A stretch of 61,759 nt of DNA from Alphaproteobacteria bacterium (lineage in GTDB: Bacteria; Pseudomonadota; Alphaproteobacteria; Rhodobacterales; Rhodobacteraceae): NCBI GenBank assembly GCA_003331935.1, contig QOQE01000010.1, positions 1-61,759 of the forward strand, read 5' to 3'. The notes beneath the pieces were generated by a model, which made no database searches, was not told the origin of the DNA, and saw only the letters and a program-made list of their open reading frames with translations. Positions 25,083-34,525 of this stretch are shown here, one piece after another (the stretch's first letter is position 1; the number at the start of each line of letters is the position of its first letter). Position numbers and translations under genes: made by a program.

Positions 25083-25352
25083 ATGGCACATAAAAAAGCT
25101 GGTGGATCATCTAGAAATGGTCGCGATTCTGCTGGTCGCAGATTGGGAGTAAAGAAATATGGCGGAGAGGCCGTATCACCGGGTAACATAATAGTAAGGC
25201 AGCGAGGAACTAGGTGGTTTCCTGGAGAGAACGTGGGTATGGGTAAAGACCATACTCTATTTGCTTTAAAAGTTGGAAAAGTAAAATTTTCAAAAGGGTT
25301 TAAAAAGCGAAAGTTTATTTCTGTAGAAGAGACGGTTGCGGCAGCTGAATAG
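25083..25352 (+). CDS. rpmA: 50S ribosomal protein L27
   Basis: An 89-residue L27. The N-terminal [16 protein letters not shown], whose flexible end reaches the peptidyl-transferase centre, and GVKKYGGE and [14 protein letters not shown] are invariant family stretches. A strong AGGAGG lies before ATG 25083. There is no N-terminal extension of the kind cleaved in Firmicutes. The LysE-like gene starts 13 bases later. Confidence 0.98.
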   Translation: MAHKKAGGSSRNGRDSAGRRLGVKKYGGEAVSPGNIIVRQRGTRWFPGENVGMGKDHTLFALKVGKVKFSKGFKKRKFISVEETVAAAE

Positions 25353-25365
25353 TGTCGGGTCTTAG

Positions 25366-25956
25366 TTGATTTCAGATTATATTGCTCTAATTTTTTTTGT
25401 AATCGCAATGGTTGCGTCCCCTGGGCCTGCCAACGTTATTTTGTTCGCGCTGGGGTGCAACCAGAAATTTAAAAATTCTATTCCATTTATACTAAGCGTT
25501 GCACTATCTAAGCAACTGATAATTTGGCCGATAGGGTTTAGTTTGTTCTTGATAAATGATCTGATCGAACAGTATTCGAGCATAATGATGATACTGTCAG
25601 TACTATTTATATCCTGGATAGGCTACAAAATCATATTTATGGATTTTTCGGTAAAGGATAAACCCAACGTTTGGGTTCCAAGATTTTATCATGGGCTAGC
25701 AGTGCATCCTTTAAATCCTAAGGCATGGCTAATGGTTACTTTAGCATTTACGGCTTTTCAGAGCCAAGGGGTCTCAATGGAAACAATCCCAAATATAGCA
25801 ATGATTTTTTTATTCATACAATTAATTTTTCACTCAGCGTGGTTTTGGTTTGGGTCTCTTATAAGAAAAGCTAATTTGTCAGAAAAAAATAGTCGGGTTG
25901 TTAAGATGGCTTTATTGCTTAGCCTTTTTGTGAGTATAGTGTTTTCCTATTATTAA
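25366..25956 (+). CDS. LysE/RhtB family amino-acid exporter
   Basis: A 196-residue inner-membrane protein with about six helices. The N-terminal [15 protein letters not shown] is the family's PGP signature, and [10 protein letters not shown] is the conserved central motif. It starts at TTG 25366, just after rpmA. By family it exports an amino acid or related compound. Its place between rpmA and obgE and upstream of proB-proA would suit a proline-pathway or homoserine exporter, but that is only context. Confidence 0.85.
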   Translation: MISDYIALIFFVIAMVASPGPANVILFALGCNQKFKNSIPFILSVALSKQLIIWPIGFSLFLINDLIEQYSSIMMILSVLFISWIGYKIIFMDFSVKDKPNVWVPRFYHGLAVHPLNPKAWLMVTLAFTAFQSQGVSMETIPNIAMIFLFIQLIFHSAWFWFGSLIRKANLSEKNSRVVKMALLLSLFVSIVFSYY

Positions 25957-26001
25957 TTATTTACATGTAACTTATTTATTGACTGAGAGCCTATTTTACA
26001 A

Positions 26002-27039
26002 ATGCAATTTATTGATTTGGCACTTATACATATCAGATCTGGAACCGGAGGATCAGGATGCTCAAGCTTTAGGCGCGAGAAATTTATAGAGTTTGGTGGT
26101 CCTGATGGTGGCGACGGCGGAAAAGGGGGCAATGTCGTTATTAGAGCAGTTTCAAATCTCAATACGTTAATTGACTTCAAATATAAGCGACACTACTTTG
26201 CCAAAAATGGTAGGCCTGGTATGGGGCAAAATAAAACTGGTGCAAATGGTGACGACGTAATTCTTAACGTTCCAGTTGGAACTGAAGTATTATTAGAAAA
26301 TAAGAAAACGGTGTTGGTCGATTTGATTCATGAAGGCCAGCAATATGTGATAGCAGAAGGAGGAAATGGAGGATGGGGCAACAGTAGATTTAAATCCTCT
26401 ACTAACCAAGCTCCTAGGCAAGCCAACAAAGGTCATTCAGGATCTGAGTTGACATTGTGGTTAAAACTAAAGTTACTTGCTGATGTAGGTCTGGTTGGGT
26501 TGCCGAATGTAGGTAAGTCATCTCTTCTCTCAGCAATGAGCAATGCTAAACCTAAGATTGGTGATTTTTCATTTACAACACTCACGCCAAATTTAGGTCT
26601 GGTGAGTTATAAGCAAGGCGATTTTATCTTAGCCGATATTCCTGGAGTTATAGAGGGAGCTAATCGTGGGAAGGGCATCGGTATTCAGTTTCTTGGCCAC
26701 ATCGAAAGATGTCAGGTGTTGGTTCATGTTTTAGATATATCATCAAATAGCCTTATTTCTGATTTCGAAGTTACAATAAATGAATTAAAGCAATATAAAA
26801 GTGATCTGGTAAGTAAAATTAAGTGTGTTGTGCTAAATAAAGTAGATCTTATGAAAAATAAGAAAATAGAGAAAATAGTGGAAAGTTTCAATAAAAGCGG
26901 AATAGAAGTCTTCCCCATTTCCACTTTTTCAAGAGTTGGTATTAATGAGTTAAAAGACAGTCTGCTGGAGTTACTAAAAAAAAATAACAGAGTAGAAGCC
27001 AAGACGAACGGAAGGACTGGAAAATGGAGCCCAATTTAA
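26002..27039 (+). CDS. obgE: GTPase Obg/CgtA
   Basis: A 345-residue essential ribosome-assembly GTPase. The N-terminal Obg fold is glycine-rich (RSGTGGSGCSSFRREKF, GPDGGDGGKGGNV). The G domain has G1 GLPNVGKSS at 166-174, G3 DIPG and G4 NKVD. It works on the 50S subunit and in stress control. Its TAA overlaps an ATG of proB as TAATG. The C-terminal domain is short, as usual in alphaproteobacteria. Confidence 0.97.
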   Translation: MQFIDLALIHIRSGTGGSGCSSFRREKFIEFGGPDGGDGGKGGNVVIRAVSNLNTLIDFKYKRHYFAKNGRPGMGQNKTGANGDDVILNVPVGTEVLLENKKTVLVDLIHEGQQYVIAEGGNGGWGNSRFKSSTNQAPRQANKGHSGSELTLWLKLKLLADVGLVGLPNVGKSSLLSAMSNAKPKIGDFSFTTLTPNLGLVSYKQGDFILADIPGVIEGANRGKGIGIQFLGHIERCQVLVHVLDISSNSLISDFEVTINELKQYKSDLVSKIKCVVLNKVDLMKNKKIEKIVESFNKSGIEVFPISTFSRVGINELKDSLLELLKKNNRVEAKTNGRTGKWSPI

Positions 27040-28169
27040 TGAAAATTAGTCCTGATAGAAAGAAAATATTTCAACAATCATCATCGATTGTCATAAAAGT
27101 TGGCTCATCTTTACTTGTTGAAGATAAACTTGGCGCAATTAAAAAAAAATGGTTTGCATCCTTCATTGAGGATATCATTGAGTTACGAAAATTGGGTAAA
27201 ACGGTAATAATTGTTTCCTCTGGGGCTATAAATTTAGGTAGAAAGATTCTTAATCTTAAAGATAACGATTTAACATTGGAACAAGAACAAGCAGCGGCAT
27301 CGGTTGGCCAGATCGAACTTTCGAAGGAATATCAGGAGCACTTTAAGTTTAAAGGGTTTATATGTTCACAGGTACTTATAACTTTAGATGATTTCACAAA
27401 TCGTAGAAGGTATTTGAATTGCAAATCAACTTTGAAGACACTTTTGAATTTAGGGGTCATTCCTATTGTTAACGAGAATGATACTGTAGCAACTGATGAA
27501 ATACGATACGGAGATAACGACAGATTAGCTGCTCAGGTTGCATCTATATGTGACTCAGACCTTTTGATATTGCTATCTGATATTGATGGGCTTTACACAG
27601 AGTCGCCCAAGAAAAGTAAAGATGCAGAGCATATTCCTTTTATCAGTGAGATTACAGAAGAAATAGAGCAAATGGCAAAGGGTCCAGAAAATGATTTTTC
27701 GCATGGAGGTATGAAAACAAAAATTGAGGCCGCTAAAGTAACAACCTCGGTGGGCTGCAATTTAATTATAGCTAATGGAAAAAAAAATTATCCAATTAGT
27801 GATATTGCTGAAAATAAAGCAACATGGTTTTTAGCTTCCCAAAGAGTAAAGGCTGCTAGAAAAAAATGGATTTTAAATATGAAATCCTTAGGTGAGATAA
27901 CAATAGATTTTAAAGCAGAAAAAGCATTAAAATCTGGGAAATCCTTATTGCCAGTGGGTGCAACTAAGTGTACAGGTAAATTTAGTAGAGGAGATGTAGT
28001 GGCTGTTAGGGGCGAAGATGGACAAATACTTGCTAAAGGGCTGACTTCATTTAATCAAGTTGAAACAGAAAAAATAATCGGCATTAAATCAGAGGACATA
28101 CCCAAGGTATTAGGGTACAATCGAAAGCCAGAGCTTATCCATAGAGACAATATGGCATTCTTTAATTAG
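27039..28169 (+). CDS. proB: Glutamate 5-kinase
   Basis: ProB phosphorylates glutamate, the first step of proline synthesis. The amino-acid kinase domain shows IVIKVGSSLLV, IIVSSGAINLG, VPIVNENDTV-like IPIVNENDTV and GGMKTKIEAAK. The C-terminal PUA domain (LLPVGATKCTGKFSRGDVVAV) is present, as in two-domain enzymes subject to proline feedback. I use ATG 27039, which overlaps the obgE stop; ATG 27024 is also possible and adds five residues. Coupled with proA. Confidence 0.95.
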   Translation: MKISPDRKKIFQQSSSIVIKVGSSLLVEDKLGAIKKKWFASFIEDIIELRKLGKTVIIVSSGAINLGRKILNLKDNDLTLEQEQAAASVGQIELSKEYQEHFKFKGFICSQVLITLDDFTNRRRYLNCKSTLKTLLNLGVIPIVNENDTVATDEIRYGDNDRLAAQVASICDSDLLILLSDIDGLYTESPKKSKDAEHIPFISEITEEIEQMAKGPENDFSHGGMKTKIEAAKVTTSVGCNLIIANGKKNYPISDIAENKATWFLASQRVKAARKKWILNMKSLGEITIDFKAEKALKSGKSLLPVGATKCTGKFSRGDVVAVRGEDGQILAKGLTSFNQVETEKIIGIKSEDIPKVLGYNRKPELIHRDNMAFFN

Positions 28170-28182
28170 GGAAGCTTTAAAT

Positions 28183-29436
28183 TTGACTAATAACTTAAAT
28201 ATACTAGCGATTGGAAAAAACGCGCGTAGTGCAGCTTTCAGTCTCTCCGAAACTTCAGACCAAGTGATAAGTGAAACTTTAGCTCTATTTTCAAGTCTTA
28301 TTCAAAAAAATAGAGCTAAGATCCTTGAAGCAAATGATGAAGATGTGAAGCTAGCTCTTTTAAATAATGCGAATAAAGCCTCTATTGATAGATTAAGGCT
28401 AAATGAAGATCGGATTGATTCTTTGCAAAATGTAATGTTGAATGTGGCAAAGCAAAAATCACCTGTAGACCAAATATTGGAGACGGTAATACGTCCAAAT
28501 GGTTTAAAAATCAGTAAGGTCACTACGCCAATTGGCGTGATTGGAGTGATTTTTGAAAGTAGACCAAATGTTTTTTGTGATGCAGCTGCCCTTTGTCTTA
28601 AGTCGAAAAACTCCTCTATACTGAAACCCGGTTCTGACGCTTTGAATACTGTGCAAGCATTATATGATGTGCTTCTACAGGCTTTGACCGACAAGAAAAT
28701 GCCAGAAAATTGTGTTCAAATACTTGGATCTGGAAATAGACAAGAAGTAAAAGAGTTGGTAGGTATGCCAGATTATGTTGATGTAGTGATACCTAGGGGA
28801 GGAAGGAGTTTAGTTGAATTTATAAAAAATGAAGCCAAAGTGCCAGTATTTGCTCATTTAGAGGGAATAGTCCATATTTATGTTCATGAACAAGCAGACT
28901 TTGATCTCACGAAGGCTGTAGTGCTTAATTCCAAGTCCAGAAGGCCAGGAATATGTGGAGCCGTGGAAACGCTTTTAATTGATAAAGGATTTCATGAGAA
29001 GCACGGAGAAAATCTTATAAACTTTCTTATTTCTCAAGGAATAGAAATAAGAGCAAATAAGAAACTATTTAATAACAACTTTATCATCGATATAGTTGAA
29101 AACGACTATGGCTTTGAATTTCTTGATAACATTCTCGCAGTTAAAATTGTAGAAGATATAGATAGTGCTATTTCGCACATCAGAAATTATGGATCAAATC
29201 ATACGGACTGCATATTAACGGAGAATAAATCTGCCAGCGAATTGTTTTTTAAGAGACTAGATAGCTCAATTCTCTTATGTAATGCATCTACTCAATTTGC
29301 TGATGGTGGAGAGTTTGGTTTTGGTGCAGAAATCGGTATTTCTACCAACAAGCTTCATGCTAGAGGACCTATAGGCGCCCAGCATTTAGTTTCATTTCAA
29401 TACCATGTAAATGGAAATGGGACTTTAAGACCTTAA
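28183..29436 (+). CDS. proA: Gamma-glutamyl phosphate reductase
   Basis: A 417-residue aldehyde-dehydrogenase-fold enzyme that reduces gamma-glutamyl phosphate to the semialdehyde with NADPH. The catalytic nucleophile is Cys258 in SRRPGICGAVETLL. GVIGVIFESRPNV and HLEGIVHIYV are family signatures. It starts at TTG 28183, 13 bases after proB. The C-terminus ARGPIGAQHLVSFQY is complete. Confidence 0.96.
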   Translation: MTNNLNILAIGKNARSAAFSLSETSDQVISETLALFSSLIQKNRAKILEANDEDVKLALLNNANKASIDRLRLNEDRIDSLQNVMLNVAKQKSPVDQILETVIRPNGLKISKVTTPIGVIGVIFESRPNVFCDAAALCLKSKNSSILKPGSDALNTVQALYDVLLQALTDKKMPENCVQILGSGNRQEVKELVGMPDYVDVVIPRGGRSLVEFIKNEAKVPVFAHLEGIVHIYVHEQADFDLTKAVVLNSKSRRPGICGAVETLLIDKGFHEKHGENLINFLISQGIEIRANKKLFNNNFIIDIVENDYGFEFLDNILAVKIVEDIDSAISHIRNYGSNHTDCILTENKSASELFFKRLDSSILLCNASTQFADGGEFGFGAEIGISTNKLHARGPIGAQHLVSFQYHVNGNGTLRP

Positions 29437-29445
29437 AAGTTTTAG

Positions 29446-30000
29446 CTACGAAGTCCAGGTTCTGAACGGACCAGAGTCAATGTGAACAAACCCCGAACGC
29501 GCATATCTGCCTACCCCGCCGGTCTTGAAACTTTTTGCTGCCTTGCTGATTTTATCAGTTGATCGTGTTCTCATTCGAATATCCGCCGCCATTGCTTTAA
29601 CATGGTATGAGTTTTGAGCTACTCCATCTGTCATCCTGGAAAGCATCTTATTTGTTTTTCTGGTTCTGTAACCAGAGAGAAGATAAAATGGTTCTGAGCT
29701 GTCAAGTAGACCCTGTGTTGCTGACAGAATATCTATGTTAGCTGGATCATAGGCTCTTTCTTTGTTTTGTCTCCAATCCCTCATAAAGTAGTTTATCTCT
29801 TGTAAAGCACCATCTACATATGATCCTTCTATCCAGTAAACCGAATTTATAAATTCTCCCGTATTGAAGTTTCGAAATCTTATCTTTCTAATATCACCTG
29901 CGCCCTTTAAAAATCCAGGTGCCTTTGCGAACACGGGCGCTGCTGCGACAACGGATGCAGCTGACGCAATAGCTGTGAGCAAGGTTCGTCTTGTTACCAT
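29446..30000 (-). CDS. DUF882/YcbK-type M15-like peptidase, exported
   Basis: A 184-residue protein with an N-terminal export signal (TRRTLLTAIASAASVVAAAP-type, twin-arginine-like, cut probably after VFA). The YcbK/DUF882 zinc site is visible as His133 and Asp140 (SYHVKAMAAD) and His173 (FVHID). SGYRT at 109-113 is also typical of the M15 fold. It is a predicted periplasmic peptidoglycan hydrolase or modifier. It is divergent from an L,D-transpeptidase; in E. coli the homologues ycbB and ycbK are also neighbours, so a shared role in cross-linking is likely. Confidence 0.88.
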   Translation of the reverse strand: MVTRRTLLTAIASAASVVAAAPVFAKAPGFLKGAGDIRKIRFRNFNTGEFINSVYWIEGSYVDGALQEINYFMRDWRQNKERAYDPANIDILSATQGLLDSSEPFYLLSGYRTRKTNKMLSRMTDGVAQNSYHVKAMAADIRMRTRSTDKISKAAKSFKTGGVGRYARSGFVHIDSGPFRTWTS

Positions 30001-30151
30001 ACCTGATTTGCCTCGATTTTTATAATTCTTTTATACGACATATTTATTGCATGATATAGAAAAAAATAAAAGATAAAGTTTCGAATCAGTAGAATTTTTT
30101 GAAAAAAAGTTTATCTTGTTCATTGGTAGTCGTCTTTCGCACGTAAATTTT

Positions 30152-30179
30152 TTGACTCCTTTAATATAACTCGTCAAAT
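30152..30179 (+). promoter_or_regulatory. Candidate promoter for the L,D-transpeptidase gene
   Basis: TTGACT (30152-30157) and TCAAAT (30174-30179) are separated by 16 bases and lie 37 bases before the start at 30217. The -35 is one base off consensus and the -10 is four of six. It is in the divergent region between the DUF882 and transpeptidase genes. Confidence 0.4.
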
Positions 30180-30216
30180 TTTTTACTCAAGAAATATATT
30201 CACGGAGGTAGAAAGA

Positions 30217-31872
30217 ATGAGCGGCAACAAAATTATAGTGTGTGATCTTCCAAAAAAGCTTTTGGCGCTGAGAAGGCTATTGTTTTTGGGAGTAACAAGT
30301 ATTGTTTTTATCTTGAATATCTCTGCCTTCGCTTCGCTTTCTCAGGAAAGTCAGAGCAAAGAGCTCTCTCTGCGTAGCGCATTAAAATCTTCGTTGGGTG
30401 AATTCTATAAGATGGGCGATCCAATTTCTTTATTCTACTTTGAAAGAAATTATGAACCATTTTGGATCGAAAATAGAAAGAGACTGGAAAGCTTGTCCAG
30501 ATCTTTAAGTGAAGCTGGTTCTCATGGCCTTCCTGAATTTCGTTATCCCTTAGGCGAACTAAAGGAAGCAATATTCGAAGACGATCCAACTCAGAAAGCG
30601 AAGCTTGAGTTAATGGCAACAGAGGCCTTCTTACTGTTTGCTAAAGATATCTCAGGCGGTATTCTTAAGCCGAATATGATTGATGCTAACATAAACGTTG
30701 ATCCCCAAAGAAGAGAAGCGAGTGAACTATTAGCGTCGTTAACAGAAAGCTTCGATGTGTCTTCTTTTTTTGAAAACCTCTTTCCAAGATCAAATGAATA
30801 TGAATACTTAGTTGGTGAGTTAAGGAGGATGCGGGATATATTAAGAAATGGATCTTGGGGAGATCCAGTACCCTCGGGGACCACCCTACAAGTTGGTATG
30901 ACCCATGAACACGTTCCCTTTCTTCGAAAACGGCTCAGTAAGATGGGTTATCCAGTATCTCAAACTAATCAAAGGTTATTTGATGAACAACTTGATGCAT
31001 CAGTTAAAAAATTTCAAGAGTATCATGGGTTAAATCCTGATGGTGTTTTTGGAAAAAGAAGTATTGAAGCAATCAATGTTTCTCCCAAAACCAGATTAGT
31101 TCAGGTATTAGTAAATTTGGAGAGGATGAGATGGAACAACCAAGATCGTGGCACGGAATATGTTTCGGTTAATCAGGCAAATTTTTACGCATACTTTAAA
31201 TCAGGAAACAAGAAAGTCTGGGAGTCCCGAGTGGTTATAGGATTGCCTAGCAATCAGACAGCCGAGTTCAATGATACTATGACCCACATGGTAGTTAATC
31301 CAACTTGGCATGTTCCTAAGAGTATCGCTGTTGATGAATATCTACCATTAATTCAAAAAGATTCGAATTTTTTAGTTGATAACGAAATGGTCTTGATGGT
31401 TCGGGGAACTGATACCATAATTGACTCTAGTTTAATTGATATGCAGGCGTTTACCCCTGACAACTTTCCCTTTCTAATCAAACAAATTCCAAGCAACATC
31501 AATGCTTTGGGCATGGTAAAGTTTATGTTTCCTAATAAATTCAGTATTTATATGCATGACACACCAATGAAGGAACTTTTCTTCAAAGATGAGAGAACAT
31601 TTAGTCATGGTTGTATCAGGTTACAAGAACCATTCGAATTCGCGTACTCTTTGTTGAGAAACCAAGTGGTTGACCCAGTGAATAAGTTTCAAGAGATACT
31701 AAAAAAAGAAGAAGAAACTTATATAAATCTATCCAGAAATATTCCAGTGTACATCACCTATCGTACAGCTTTCTTTGATGATTTTGGTCAAGTACACTAC
31801 AGAGCAGATGTTTATGGGAGAGATGCTCTCGTCTACATGGCGTTAGCTGACGCAGGAGTATCTCTTTATTGA
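30217..31872 (+). CDS. L,D-transpeptidase, YcbB/LdtD type
   Basis: A 551-residue periplasmic enzyme that makes 3-3 peptidoglycan cross-links. A hydrophobic N-terminal segment (LLFLGVTSIVFILNISAFA) is a signal or anchor. A scaffold domain (FYFERNYEPFWIENRKRL-like) follows, then a peptidoglycan-binding domain (FQEYHGLNPDGVFGKRSIEAIN). The YkuD catalytic domain carries His464-Gly-Cys466 in SHGCIRL. A good GGAGG ribosome site precedes ATG 30217. lpxD begins 31 bases after the stop and may share the transcript. Confidence 0.92.
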   Translation: MSGNKIIVCDLPKKLLALRRLLFLGVTSIVFILNISAFASLSQESQSKELSLRSALKSSLGEFYKMGDPISLFYFERNYEPFWIENRKRLESLSRSLSEAGSHGLPEFRYPLGELKEAIFEDDPTQKAKLELMATEAFLLFAKDISGGILKPNMIDANINVDPQRREASELLASLTESFDVSSFFENLFPRSNEYEYLVGELRRMRDILRNGSWGDPVPSGTTLQVGMTHEHVPFLRKRLSKMGYPVSQTNQRLFDEQLDASVKKFQEYHGLNPDGVFGKRSIEAINVSPKTRLVQVLVNLERMRWNNQDRGTEYVSVNQANFYAYFKSGNKKVWESRVVIGLPSNQTAEFNDTMTHMVVNPTWHVPKSIAVDEYLPLIQKDSNFLVDNEMVLMVRGTDTIIDSSLIDMQAFTPDNFPFLIKQIPSNINALGMVKFMFPNKFSIYMHDTPMKELFFKDERTFSHGCIRLQEPFEFAYSLLRNQVVDPVNKFQEILKKEEETYINLSRNIPVYITYRTAFFDDFGQVHYRADVYGRDALVYMALADAGVSLY

Positions 31873-31903
31873 TTAGTATTACAAGAATTTTAAGCAGATC
31901 ATA

Positions 31904-32956
31904 TTGTTAACCCTTGAAGATATTTCAAGTAGCATCGGAGGTGCTTTAGAGGGAGACCCCCAATTACCTATTTCTGGACCCAGCGAACCAAAGTTAGCTC
32001 AGAAAACACATCTCGCATTAGCACTGAGTGACCAGTATATAAAAGAGATAAGCCTTGGCAAAGCTAAAGCTGCTTTATTTACAAAAAGAGTGGAGTGGAA
32101 AGAATTAAAGCTTGAAGGTGCCATCTTTCTCAATAGAGGAAAGTCGGCCTTATATAAAGTTAACAGGTTATTTCACTCTCCCCCAAAGCAAGAAGAGGGC
32201 GTGAGTCCAAGCGCAGTTGTCGATGAAACTACCAGGATTGGTAAGAACGTAAATATTGGTCCGTTTACATACATAGGATCTAACTGTGTAATTGGAGATA
32301 ATGTGACGATTTTCTCTAATGTTTCAATATTGAACAATGTAATTATTGATAATGCGTCTGTTCTCTATCCTGGAGTAAGAGTTTTTGAAAATGTTAAAAT
32401 AGGTAAGAACGTTATATGTAATGCAAACGTTGTCATTGGAAGTGATGGCTTCTCTTTTGTATCAGATACAGGAGAGGGTATTGAAAAAGTTATGCTAGCT
32501 AGGTCAGATCAAGTAAAGATGAATTTAAATAATTACCTTAAGGTTGAAAGTTTAGGATCTGTAGAGATACATGATAACGTGGAGATAGGTGCTAGTTGCT
32601 GCATAGATAGAGGAACAATTAGTAACACTGTTATTGGGGAGGGTACTAAAATAGATAATTTGGTTCACATTGCTCACAATGTGCAATTAGGTAAGAATTG
32701 CTTGATTTGTGGCCAAGTTGGTATCGCGGGCTCGGCTATAATTGGTGATAGGGTCGTGATGGGTGGTCAATCAGGTGTTGGAGATAATATTGAGGTTGGA
32801 TCAGACGTTATTCTAGGTGGTAAAACTGGTTTGTCAGTTAATGCTAAGTCGAACCAGTTTCTGATGGGTAATCCTGCTATGTTAAAAAGTAGAAATATAA
32901 AATCCTACATGGCCTTCAGGCGTTTGCCACAAATAATAAAAATGTTGAAAAAATAA
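31904..32956 (+). CDS. lpxD: UDP-3-O-(3-hydroxyacyl)glucosamine N-acyltransferase
   Basis: A 350-residue LpxD, which adds the amide-linked 3-hydroxyacyl chain to UDP-3-O-acyl-GlcN in lipid A synthesis. The N-terminal UDP-binding domain runs to about residue 95. A left-handed beta-helix of hexapeptide repeats follows ([16 protein letters not shown] onward), with the catalytic-His stretch [22 protein letters not shown] is near the C-terminus. The start is TTG 31904. An acyl carrier protein and ketoacyl synthase follow, which could supply its special acyl chain. Whether a second lpxD exists elsewhere is unknown. Confidence 0.94.
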   Translation: MLTLEDISSSIGGALEGDPQLPISGPSEPKLAQKTHLALALSDQYIKEISLGKAKAALFTKRVEWKELKLEGAIFLNRGKSALYKVNRLFHSPPKQEEGVSPSAVVDETTRIGKNVNIGPFTYIGSNCVIGDNVTIFSNVSILNNVIIDNASVLYPGVRVFENVKIGKNVICNANVVIGSDGFSFVSDTGEGIEKVMLARSDQVKMNLNNYLKVESLGSVEIHDNVEIGASCCIDRGTISNTVIGEGTKIDNLVHIAHNVQLGKNCLICGQVGIAGSAIIGDRVVMGGQSGVGDNIEVGSDVILGGKTGLSVNAKSNQFLMGNPAMLKSRNIKSYMAFRRLPQIIKMLKK

Positions 32957-33013
32957 TTTATTTATATAGCGTGTCACAAATTCTTAATATTCTTAAGCTA
33001 GTGAATATTTGTT

Positions 33014-33274
33014 ATGGATAAGATTGAAATGCAGGTTTTGGAATTGGTTGGCGAACTGGCTGGCATAGACCCAAAAAAAATATCTTTATTATGTAAGTTT
33101 GAGGACCTTAACCTTGACTCAGTCGCCATAGTTGAACTTATTTTTTCTTTGGAAGAAAAGTTCAATATATCAATTCCCTTTGAGGGATTAGATGAAAGTG
33201 AATTGAAGAAAAATTTTCATACTGTTTCAAGCCTCATAAATCATTTAAGAGAACTCCTGAAAAGAGATGTGTAG
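33014..33274 (+). CDS. Acyl carrier protein
   Basis: An 86-residue ACP. The phosphopantetheine site is Ser36 in LNLDSVAIVELIF, with helix II and the acidic EEKFNISIPFE typical of the family. It is less acidic and more divergent than a housekeeping AcpP, so it is likely a specialised ACP, as AcpXL is in rhizobia. It lies between lpxD and a KAS gene, so delivery of an acyl chain for lipid A is the best guess. Confidence 0.9.
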   Translation: MDKIEMQVLELVGELAGIDPKKISLLCKFEDLNLDSVAIVELIFSLEEKFNISIPFEGLDESELKKNFHTVSSLINHLRELLKRDV

Positions 33275-33301
33275 GTCTGTTTTCTTTGTTATCGAACTTT
33301 T

Positions 33302-34525
33302 ATGACAAATAGGGTTGTAATTACGGGCATGGGTGGGGTCTCATCTATCGGGATGTCCGTGTCTGAAATATATAATAGTATGAAGGAAGGCAAATCTGGA
33401 ATTGGTATGCTCGATATTCCAGATTTGGCGAGACTAAAAGTGAAAAATGGGGGGCAGATCAAAAGCTTTGACGCTAACAACCATTTTGAACAAAAAAAAA
33501 TTGCCCGGATGGATCGATTTTCGCAATTTGCTTTGTTAGCCGCTGACGAAGCAATCATGTCCTCAGGCCTCAAAAACTCTCAAGAAACCTGGTCAGAAAA
33601 TGCTGGTATAATTTTGGGATCGTCTATTGGCGGTATTGAAACTATTAATAATAGTTATAAACAAGTTTTTGAGGAAGGGCATAATAGGTTGCATCCCCTT
33701 ACTATCCCGAAGATAATGAATAATTCCGCAACAAGTTTGATTTCTATTGAATACAGAATACAAGGCCCAAGCTTTACAGTCTCTTCGGCTTGTTCTTCAG
33801 CCAACCATGCAATGGGATTGGCTTACGAAACTATAAAAACAAGAAAATCAAATATTATGATTACTGGTGGCAGTGAGAGTTTTCTTAGTTTTGGTGGGAT
33901 TAAACCTTGGGAAAGTTTAAGAGTTTTATCTCACGACAAATGTCGACCTTTTTCTAAAGGAAGAGATGGTCTAGTTCTTGGTGAAGGGGCTGGAATATTT
34001 GTATTTGAAAGTTTGGACTCTGCAAAAAAAAGAAAGGCAGAAATTGTTGCAGAAATAATCGGATTTTCAATGTCCTCTGATGCCTCGGATCTTATTAAAC
34101 CAAATAATATAGGCCCTGAAAAAGCTCTAGAGGGAGTATTGAAAGATGGAATGATTAATAAGACAGATGTGGATTATATCAATGCACATGGCACCGGTAC
34201 AATATTAAATGATAAAATGGAATCCAAAGCTATCAAAAAGGTTTTCGGACCATATTCTAAATCTCTCAAAGTTTCTTCGACAAAGGCCTTGCATGGCCAC
34301 CTAATCGGAGCCACAGCGGCAATTGAACTGTTTGCTTGTACGCTTGCTATAAATGAAAAAGTAATTCCTCCAACAATTAATTATCTAGGTTTAGACCCAG
34401 ATTGCAATCTTGATGTAGTACCAAATTGTTCTCAAGAGCTGAAAAAAGTAGGAGTGGTTCTAAACAATTCTTTCGCGTTTGGAGGCATGAACGCAATACT
34501 AGCACTGAAGAAGTTTGATGGTTAA
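33302..34525 (+). CDS. Beta-ketoacyl-ACP synthase, FabF-like
   Basis: A 407-residue condensing enzyme. The catalytic triad is Cys164 (SSACSSANHAMG), His296 (NAHGTGT) and His333 (STKALHGHLIGA). GFALGG-type FAFGGMNAIL is the C-terminal glycine loop. It elongates acyl-ACP by two carbons. The company of lpxD and a non-standard ACP suggests lipid A fatty-acid synthesis rather than bulk lipid synthesis. It overlaps the CorC-like gene tail to tail by 4 bases. Confidence 0.92.
   Translation: MTNRVVITGMGGVSSIGMSVSEIYNSMKEGKSGIGMLDIPDLARLKVKNGGQIKSFDANNHFEQKKIARMDRFSQFALLAADEAIMSSGLKNSQETWSENAGIILGSSIGGIETINNSYKQVFEEGHNRLHPLTIPKIMNNSATSLISIEYRIQGPSFTVSSACSSANHAMGLAYETIKTRKSNIMITGGSESFLSFGGIKPWESLRVLSHDKCRPFSKGRDGLVLGEGAGIFVFESLDSAKKRKAEIVAEIIGFSMSSDASDLIKPNNIGPEKALEGVLKDGMINKTDVDYINAHGTGTILNDKMESKAIKKVFGPYSKSLKVSSTKALHGHLIGATAAIELFACTLAINEKVIPPTINYLGLDPDCNLDVVPNCSQELKKVGVVLNNSFAFGGMNAILALKKFDG

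Noticed and set aside
32667-32684. CACATTG / CAATGTG inverted repeat
   Set aside because: It is in lpxD and encodes the conserved VHIAHNVQ active-site stretch.
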